DNA of 15,561 bases, taken from positions 1-15,561 of the forward strand of contig MLAK01001445.1 of the NCBI GenBank assembly GCA_001839685.1, read 5' to 3'. Source of the DNA: Tritrichomonas foetus. Lineage: Eukaryota > Parabasalia > Tritrichomonadida > Tritrichomonadidae. The notes beneath the pieces were generated by a model. It was not told the origin of the DNA. It searched no databases and was given only the letters and a program-made list of their open reading frames with translations. Both the position numbers and the translations under genes were made by a program. Below, one piece after another: positions 10,175-15,561 of the stretch. Numbering within the stretch: the stretch's first letter is position 1; every line of letters starts with the position of its first letter.

Positions 10175-10179
10175 TCACC
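10175..10179 (+). promoter_or_regulatory. Near-consensus initiator of the eL8 gene
   Basis: TCACC is one base off the TCAYW initiator. Its A would place the transcription start 4 bases upstream of the eL8 ATG. Position and spacing fit trichomonad promoters, but the final base does not, so this is a tentative call. Confidence 0.35.
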
Positions 10180-10180
10180 A

Positions 10181-10909
10181 ATGCCAGCTCGCCGCGCAGC
10201 CGCTCCAGAAAAAGTAGTCCTTGATCAAGATATCAAGAAGCAAGAATTCCTCTTTGCTCATGAATCAGCACCAGTTGCTCAAGACACAACTGCCAAAGTC
10301 CAATGGCCAAAATATGTTCGTCTTCAACGCCAACGCCGCATTCTCATGAAACGTCTTAAGGTCCCACCTCCAGTGAACCACTTCAGCCACACACTTGACA
10401 AGAATGCTGCTGTCCAAATCTTCAAATTCCTTGAACGCTATAGGCCAGAAACAAAGAAAGAGAAAGAAGCTCGTCTTAAGAATGCTGCTCAAAAATCAGA
10501 ACAATCACTCGCTCCAGCCGAAGTAGCCGCCTCAAAATCACTGGTTTATGGAATCAAAGATGTTACTTCCTTAATCGAATCAAAGAAGGCCAGATTAGTT
10601 GTTATCGCTCATGATGTTGATCCAATCGAAATAGTTGTCTGGCTTCCTGCTCTTTGCAGAAAGTTAGATATTCCATATTGTATTGTTAAATCAAAGGCTA
10701 GACTTGGACAAATTGTCGGCCTTAACACCACCTCATGCATTGCTTTAGCTGATACTCGTCCAGAAGATCGTCGTCAACTTCAACAACTTGTTGATACAGT
10801 TAACGCCAACTTCTTGATGCGCTTCAAGGAAGAAATGCACCAATGGGGTGGTGGTGAACTTAGCGAAGAAACAATCGCTAAGCTTCGTGCACAGGGTAAG
10901 CATGACTAA
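10181..10909 (+). CDS. 60S ribosomal protein eL8 (L7a)
   Basis: This 242-residue protein is a component of the large cytosolic ribosomal subunit and binds rRNA through an L7Ae fold. The eukaryote-specific N-terminal region carries the family signatures WPKYVRLQRQR, LKVPPPVN and RYRPETKKEKEARL (within about residues 42-98). The L7Ae domain runs from about 120 to 195, with SLVYGIKDVTSLIE, the conserved AHDVDPIE at 143-150, LPALCRKL and PYCIVKSKARLG. The C-terminal WGGG at 222 also matches the family. It is somewhat shorter than animal L7a (about 266 residues), mainly through a shorter linker and tail. Codons are richer in C-ending forms and CGY arginine than in the BEACH gene, as expected for a highly expressed gene. 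The first ATG lies four bases after an initiator-like A. The last residues, stop and 3' flank are duplicated downstream. Confidence 0.97.
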   Translation: MPARRAAAPEKVVLDQDIKKQEFLFAHESAPVAQDTTAKVQWPKYVRLQRQRRILMKRLKVPPPVNHFSHTLDKNAAVQIFKFLERYRPETKKEKEARLKNAAQKSEQSLAPAEVAASKSLVYGIKDVTSLIESKKARLVVIAHDVDPIEIVVWLPALCRKLDIPYCIVKSKARLGQIVGLNTTSCIALADTRPEDRRQLQQLVDTVNANFLMRFKEEMHQWGGGELSEETIAKLRAQGKHD

Positions 10910-11004
10910 ATATTGTGCTGATGATCCTGAATCGTCAAATTATATATCGTTAAGCTTTTTGTGCACAGGGTAAGCATGACTAAATATTATGCTGATGATC
11001 CTGA
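10874..11004. repeat. Tandem duplication of the eL8 3' end
   Basis: Copy 1 (10874-10930) covers the last 11 codons, the stop and 21 bases of 3' flank. Copy 2 (10946-11004) repeats it. The cores 10887-10930 and 10961-11004 match at 43 of 44 bases. The upstream parts differ by a two-base insertion and two substitutions. Fifteen unrelated bases separate the copies. Copy 2 again encodes the tail AQGKHD plus stop, but in no open gene. Both copies carry TAAATA, so the gene has two potential poly(A) signals. Confidence 0.9.
10907..10910 (+). terminator. Stop-overlapping TAAA poly(A)-type signal of eL8
   Basis: The stop codon reads TAAATA, so it forms the TAAA motif reported as the trichomonad cleavage and polyadenylation signal, which often overlaps the stop. 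A second copy lies in the duplicated tail at 10981-10984. Functional use is inferred. Confidence 0.45.
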
Positions 11005-11118
11005 TAGTTAACTCTAATCATCTCTTTTTTTATTTGCATATTTAAGTGTAGTTATCAAGTATACTCTTTTTTTATTTTTTGTGGCTATTTGGTTTACTTG
11101 ATAATAATGATGCTCTAT

Positions 11119-11492
11119 TTATGCAACATGTTTGAATGCTATCCCTTTTATGTCACATGAAGGGAATTTTGTTGTAGTAGTTTAGCAGCATCGCGTGGAT
11201 ATTTATGTATTTCTCTTTCTTTATGTTTTGAGTTGTTAAAAATCGTTTCAATTTGAGTATCTCCGTGGTTTATGTTGTCTTTAAGGGAAAGGCAGTTGAA
11301 ATGAGCAAAATGTAAGGCGAAAAAGTAGTGATGTTTTTGCTTGTATTTTCCGTTCGGGCATAGAGGAGGGATGCCTAAATGTATCATTTGAAGGAATTCT
11401 GCCAAATTATACTCATATGAGTAAATATCAAAAGGAGCTTTCCTTCTATTTGATATGTCTATAAACGTTATGGTAGTGATAGGCATTTTCAT
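11119..11492 (-). pseudogene. Probable decayed ankyrin-type ORF
   Basis: The minus strand holds a 114-codon open frame (11492-11148). Pieces of it resemble trichomonad ankyrin-repeat proteins: YNLAEFLQMIHLGIPP, ALHFAHFNC, INHGDTQIETIFNNS and YPRDAAKLLQQNSLHV. The frame stops at 11148. One reading frame over, from 11154, the sequence continues as DIKGIAFKHVA before another stop at 11121-11119, which resembles the start of a next ankyrin repeat. This suggests a frameshifted fragment of a once longer gene. No initiator precedes the ATG at 11492. Repeats are degenerate, so a short unrelated lineage-specific protein remains possible. Confidence 0.35.
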
Positions 11493-11579
11493 TGGGAAAT
11501 TTTATAAGCTTTAAGAATAATTTCACCAAAATTACTGTAATAAAAAGCTATGAATTCACTTGAATTATAGCTCTTCAAC

Positions 11580-11760
11580 AACAAAGGATGAGAAAAGAGT
11601 GTAATTCCAGAAGAAGACTAAGAGAATAGTTGAATAAGAGAATAGAAGAATAAAGAATCGAAAAATAGTGAATCCGAGAAATTTCAACCAAGAAGAAACG
11701 AAAGAAGAGTATAAAGAGGAAGTGAGAAACAAGAGAAATAATTAACAAATAATTATAGAG
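11580..11760 (+). repeat. Purine-rich, strand-asymmetric tract
   Basis: Over about 180 bases the plus strand is dominated by A and G, with recurring AAGAGAATAG, GAAGAATAAAG and AGAAGAAACGAAAG words. All three frames contain stops, so it is not a coiled-coil coding region as it stands. It could be an old expanded simple repeat or decayed Lys/Glu/Arg-rich coding sequence. Confidence 0.45.
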
Positions 11761-12957
11761 TAATTGCGAACAATTTTGGGCTAATCATGAGTTTTGTCAC
11801 AAGGTTGATATACAAGTATTAGTTGAAATCTATTCTGTGATGTCTATTCTCTCTTTTCCATATTACTCCCATAATTTCAGAATCTCTTTTTTGAAAAATT
11901 TTTCCTCCTAATAAGTCATAGTTTTCCTTCTACCCATAATGAATAAGTAGTACACAAATTTCGAGCTCGTATTTCTATATTTCTGCCTATACAAGCCGAT
12001 TTCTTTGAAAAAAGAAAAGAAAACATATATGCAATGCTTCAAAAATAAAAATAAAATAAATAAATACAAAAAAAGAACTCCATTTATTTTGGGACTAATC
12101 TTATCTAATGTTTAGATATGCTTATTATATTTGTTTTCATTAGTCATGTGTTTACATTCTTTTTCCAAGTCCAGTCACATTTCAATGGTGAGACATAGTT
12201 TCAAAATAACCTCTTAGATTAGTTTGTGTTTTGGAATTTCGTTACTTAACGTACATATTAACAGTAACACTTAGGGCAATGCATAATCTTTGAATAATAA
12301 AAATAATGAATCTATATAATGTGCTCAAAGTTATAACTATGAATTGGATTTTTCTACATTAATAGCCATAAAGTATGACTTTGTTGGACAAGTTTTATTT
12401 ACCTTCTTTTCTAAAATGACCATACTTTCATCAATGAATAATGCCTGAAAATTTGGTCTTTCTTTTTAAAAATATTTTAATCAATGGATGGCAATGTTGG
12501 ATTGCATGGATAAAATGATATTTCCTGTTTTTTTCCATATATGAGTAGCGGGAGTTATTATAATGGAAGTGAGATATTTGTCTCGTCAGTCCAAAATAGT
12601 ATATATAACCAATGGGATTGAAATGGTAAAATTATTTCTGTATGAAAATGCATTCCAATTGTCTATAACTCTAAAATATAACCTTCATATAGGAGATGAT
12701 CTCCATCACTAGATATCAATTAAGACTTTCACCTTGATAATTTATTCTCAGTAAAAAAAAATTCTATTTTATAAACCCACATTCCATTCCTATTATGACA
12801 GTATTAATAGTTTTTTTTTTACGTTTATGTTTACTTATGAAAATAAGCAATAACATCAGTACTTCAAATAGTCATTTTTGTTTTGGAAATTTGATTTTAT
12901 CTTCAATTGTTGTACACTGTTATATGATTTTGATTTTTTTCGATATCTTGGAACACC

Positions 12958-12982
12958 AAAAAAAAAAAAAAAAAAAAAAAAA
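12958..12982 (+). repeat. A25 homopolymer
   Basis: Twenty-five uninterrupted A residues. No retroelement coding sequence or target-site duplication is evident around it, so it is more likely a simple homopolymer than a retroposed poly(A) tail. Its length is prone to sequencing error. Confidence 0.85.
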
Positions 12983-14023
12983 TGATGTCTCCTTCCATAT
13001 CTTTGGTCATTTATAAAAAAATTAAATCGTTATAATTTCATCTTTTTCTTATAAAGAAGAAGACAAAATAGAGAATTCTTCTCTTGTTCATTGATGATAA
13101 TGTCTTGTTGAGAATAAAACAGGTCTTATAATAGCAGAATATTGCTTGGAATAATCGATACGATGTACATTATGAAACAGACTAGCTAATAATAAAAAAG
13201 TAGTTGTTACTAAGAGGTAGACAAGAATTTCAATGGTGAAAATATTAGTTTGTGTTCACTATCATGTGGAATAGAGGTCGGAATTGATGGAATAAAAGTT
13301 ATGTTATAATCTTTGTCAATAAAAATGTCATTAAAAGGGAATAGTTTTGTTTCTCAGGATTTAATAATTAATAGACAAATCTAACACAAAATTTATTTTT
13401 ACTCATTTCAATTGTTAATGCTTCTTTTCATGAAAAACATATTCGTTATGAATTGGTAGAACTTAATTATAATACTAACAGAAACAATCAATTGTTCATT
13501 ACTGTTTATACATTTTAAGGAATGATATCTCTAAAAAATTTGATCTAAATAAAATATGAAGAATTATTTTCAGAAAAAAATATATATTCTCACTTTCCAA
13601 CTATTTTTTAGTAACTATAATTCACTTGAGTAGCACCTTTTTGAATAATTCATATATGAATCCTATAATAAATGAAGCATTGAAGACATTAGTTACAAAA
13701 GATCGCTTCTGCATCTATATTTTGGTGTAATATTCCACTGTATCAATATTTTTGCCATAAATATTTCCCTCATACTGTTATGGCAAGTTATTCTTATCGA
13801 TGAAGAATATCATAATTACTGCCAATAATTCAAGTAATTTTTTTTTCAAATAATTTAAAAAGTTAATTGATTTGATATTATATTAACATTCATCACAGGT
13901 AGTATTTTCCTTTGAAAGTTATGAAAGACTTTGAAAACTATTAAACCCATATTCCACTTAATTAATTTAAGAAGCGCATCATTAAGCTTCATCCTGATTT
14001 CCACTTTTTCAATGGAAATCTCC

Positions 14024-14028
14024 TCACA
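14024..14028 (+). promoter_or_regulatory. Initiator (Inr)-like motif of the Cdc7-like kinase gene
   Basis: TCACA fits TCAYW exactly. Its A at 14026 would begin a leader of 8 bases before the ATG at 14034. This spacing is typical for trichomonads and supports the chosen start codon. Confidence 0.55.
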
Positions 14029-14033
14029 AATTA

Positions 14034-15041
14034 ATGGCGCCAAATTTCGATAATCAAACAAAGCGCATGCCACTCAAATTGGAGGACTTTGAGATTCTGG
14101 ATCCTATCGGAACAGGATCCTTTTCCAATGTTTATCACGCTATTCACAAAAATTCTGGGAGGCACGTCGCCTTGAAGAAAATCTTTTGGAATATTTCGCC
14201 TGATAGGATAGTCAGCGAAGTCAAATTCATGAAAACGCTCAATCGAACAGACAACCACGAAAATATTGTGAAGATTTTAGGTCTTTTTCGCGATTTTGAC
14301 CAATCAACCGTCGTGATGGATTATATTCCGCATGTTCCATTTCGCACTTTTCTTCCGACAGTCACGGGTCTCCAGATTAAGCAGTACATGTTTGGCATGA
14401 TTGAAGCGCTCTGTTTTGTCCATTCCCACAAAATCATTCATCGTGATGTGAAGCCGGCCAATTTTCTATTCAATCCAGCGACTGGTAAAGGATGCCTCAT
14501 TGATTTTGGCCTTTGTGAATTTGACCTTCACCTTGATTCAAACAATATAGTTATTCCAATTGGTGATGATGCCAATGATTATGATTTGATGAATCCAGAG
14601 AAGTGTCAAAACCGTCCAAGAATGATTGCCAGCCGTGCAGGAACAAGGGGGTTTCGCGCGCCAGAAGTTTTGTTCGCAGCATTTAACCAAACCCCCAAAA
14701 TTGATGTTTGGAGTGCAGGTGTTATCTTTTTATCGATGATAACACAAAGATATCCTTTCTTTAAGTCTCCAGACGATTTCACATCAATCATTGAAATTGC
14801 AGGAATTGTCGGAACAGAAAAATTAAAAGAGGCCGCGCATGAATGTGGGAGGAGAGTTAGTTTCCCTAAGGACATTCAAGGGCATAATTTGAAGACGTTA
14901 TGTTTCCAGTTGAATCTTTTCATTGATGAGTTAAATCTTGATGATTCGGCTTTCGATTTACTTGAAAAAATGCTTGAACCAATTCCAAGTAAACGATATA
15001 GAGCTGACCAATGTTTGCAGCATCCATTTTTTGCACCATAA
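14034..15041 (+). CDS. Cdc7-like serine/threonine protein kinase
   Basis: A 335-residue kinase of the Cdc7 (DDK catalytic subunit) family, which with Dbf4 phosphorylates the MCM helicase to fire replication origins in the nucleus. All catalytic elements are present: glycine loop GTGSFSNV (26-33), lysine K48 in VALKK, helix C E62, HRDVKPAN with D138, DFG at 157-159, and APE at 209-211. The family signatures RAGTRGFRAPEVLF (201-214), KIDVWSAGVIFLS, RYPFFKSPDD and a C-terminal HPFF single out Cdc7. The Cdc7 inserts are strongly reduced. Only about 40 residues separate DFG and the AGT motif, and about 20 replace the later insert, giving a protein far shorter than human Cdc7 (574 residues). The N-terminal leader before the kinase fold is only about 15 residues. 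No Dbf4 gene lies in the window. It reads through without frameshift. A casein-kinase-like relative is the main alternative, but the RAGTRGFRAPEVL block argues for Cdc7. Confidence 0.93.
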   Translation: MAPNFDNQTKRMPLKLEDFEILDPIGTGSFSNVYHAIHKNSGRHVALKKIFWNISPDRIVSEVKFMKTLNRTDNHENIVKILGLFRDFDQSTVVMDYIPHVPFRTFLPTVTGLQIKQYMFGMIEALCFVHSHKIIHRDVKPANFLFNPATGKGCLIDFGLCEFDLHLDSNNIVIPIGDDANDYDLMNPEKCQNRPRMIASRAGTRGFRAPEVLFAAFNQTPKIDVWSAGVIFLSMITQRYPFFKSPDDFTSIIEIAGIVGTEKLKEAAHECGRRVSFPKDIQGHNLKTLCFQLNLFIDELNLDDSAFDLLEKMLEPIPSKRYRADQCLQHPFFAP

Positions 15042-15042
15042 A
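15039..15042 (+). terminator. Stop-overlapping TAAA poly(A)-type signal of the kinase gene
   Basis: The stop codon lies in TAAATG, forming the TAAA motif used in trichomonads for 3' end formation, as in the eL8 gene. Use is inferred from position only. Confidence 0.4.
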
Positions 15043-15185
15043 TGTAAGTATATATATAAAATCTTTCTCCGTATTTGATTATTTGTTTATTCTTCTTTTT
15101 CAGCTGAAATCCATTTTCATTTGAGGAATGTAAAACGTGAAGTGAAAGGTCAAATAAAGGTCAAAATATTTAAAAATTGAATTGA

Positions 15186-15352
15186 TAAATGTGATGTGAA
15201 CTTTGCTAGGTCTTTATGTCACTTTCATATAAAGGAAGCCCGGAGAGTGAATACGGTGGAGGAGACACAGTGAACAGGAGTCACAATCTCTCACCGCGTC
15301 TCCTCCAATGGCTGAATGAGTCGAAGGGGTCAAAAAGTTCACATCACATTTA
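15186..15352. mobile_element. MITE-like inverted-repeat element with TA ends
   Basis: TAAATGTGATGTGAACTTT (15186-15204) is exactly repeated in inverted orientation at 15334-15352, 19 of 19 bases. The outermost TA on each side may be the TA target duplication of a Tc1/mariner-type element. Inside is a second inverted repeat: 15258-15273 pairs with 15291-15306 over 16 bases with two mismatches, which would be G-U pairs in minus-strand RNA, around a 17-base loop. There is no transposase, so it would be non-autonomous. The interior is GC-richer than the surroundings. The ORF spanning it (15216-15434) is not credible as a gene. Confidence 0.6.
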
Positions 15353-15493
15353 CCCATTTTTCTGGCAAAAAGCATATCACATAAGTCCAGCCTCTTTTTC
15401 TGTCAAGTATTATAAAAATATTTATAATATCTGAAAGAAGGGAAGAGAATAGTTATCACACTTTTCGTCAGGTGAAGATTAACCTCCTATATG

Positions 15494-15550
15494 AAAGGTT
15501 TACATCGTGGTCCCCCCAAAGGTTTTTGTGGGACCACCCCATAAACCTTT
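15494..15550. repeat. GC-rich nested palindrome at the right edge
   Basis: Outer arms AAAGGTTTA (15494-15502) and TAAACCTTT (15542-15550) are perfectly complementary. Inside them GTGGTCCC (15507-15514) pairs perfectly with GGGACCAC (15530-15537). A third AAAGGTTT copy lies in the central loop at 15518-15525. The C/G runs contrast with the AT-rich background. The structure is close to the window end and may be one terminus of a longer element. Confidence 0.65.
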
Positions 15551-15561
15551 GTCCTACCACT

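Larger units (their letters stand above)
11493..14023. other. Long gene-poor AT-rich region
   Basis: About 2.5 kb without a supported gene. All open frames are short, low-complexity or lack homology that I can recognise. A 73-codon frame at 12795-13016 is hydrophobic and runs through the poly(A) tract. I saw no tRNA-like B box, no snRNA core motif and no long inverted repeat. Local features are a purine-rich tract, an AAATA/AAAT-type simple repeat near 12045-12065, the A25 run, and short palindromes such as ATTCATATATGAAT near 13645. It may be a graveyard of decayed sequence, as the adjacent ankyrin fragment suggests. Confidence 0.5.

Noticed and set aside
10919..11004. UGAUGA and CUGA words resembling box C/D snoRNA motifs, and CUGAUGA as in a hammerhead core
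   Set aside because: The words sit a few bases apart and recur only because of the tandem duplication. There is no terminal stem, and no GAAA partner for a ribozyme.
12958..12982. A25 tract as a retrotransposon poly(A) tail
   Set aside because: No reverse transcriptase remnant upstream and no flanking target duplication seen.
12795..13016. 73-codon plus-strand ORF ending after a lysine run
   Set aside because: The lysine run is the A25 tract and the rest is low-complexity hydrophobic sequence from T-rich DNA.
12181..13256. Shared words (TTCAATGGTG and ATTAGTTTGTGTT) about 1 kb apart
   Set aside because: Short matches in AT-rich sequence with no extended alignment, so chance is sufficient.
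14031..14258. Minus-strand ORFs over the kinase and the BEACH gene
   Set aside because: They are antisense shadows of strongly supported coding regions and show no independent family motifs.
15216..15434. 72-codon ORF across the right-hand inverted repeats
   Set aside because: It runs through the inner hairpin and right terminal repeat, so its openness is explained by the repeat sequence. No family resemblance.

Overview
The window looks like nuclear DNA of a parabasalid (trichomonad) protist, most likely Tritrichomonas or a close relative. The reasons are strongly AT-rich spacers, long uninterrupted eukaryotic genes, an R2R3 Myb protein of the trichomonad kind, and TCAYW initiator-like (Inr) motifs 3 to 10 bases upstream of start codons. 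In addition, two stop codons lie inside a TAAA motif, which resembles the trichomonad poly(A) signal. The species assignment is inference.

Layout. Bases 1-41 form a strong hairpin, followed by an AT-rich spacer. A 2642-residue BEACH-domain protein (434-8362, +) fills half the window. It converges on a Myb-like transcription factor (8601-9221, -), with 238 bases between their stop codons. A further spacer, which may hold a tiny reverse-strand ORF, leads to ribosomal protein eL8/L7a (10181-10909, +). The last codons, stop codon and 3' flank of that gene are tandemly duplicated. Next is a gene-poor stretch of about 3 kb (11005-14023). It holds a likely decayed ankyrin-type ORF on the minus strand (about 11119-11492), a purine-rich tract and an A25 run. 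A compact Cdc7-like kinase follows (14034-15041, +). The right end holds a 167-bp element with 19-bp perfect terminal inverted repeats that start and end in TA, and a GC-rich nested palindrome that touches the window edge.

The four confident genes are unrelated housekeeping or regulatory genes: membrane traffic, transcription, translation and replication firing. They do not form an operon or a functional cassette. I found no CRISPR array, tRNA, rRNA, phage gene or obvious new multi-gene system. The most distinctive observations are the duplicated 3' end of the eL8 gene, a sharp CpG drop about 530 bases into the BEACH gene, the inverted-repeat element, and the minimal Cdc7 kinase that lacks the usual large inserts.
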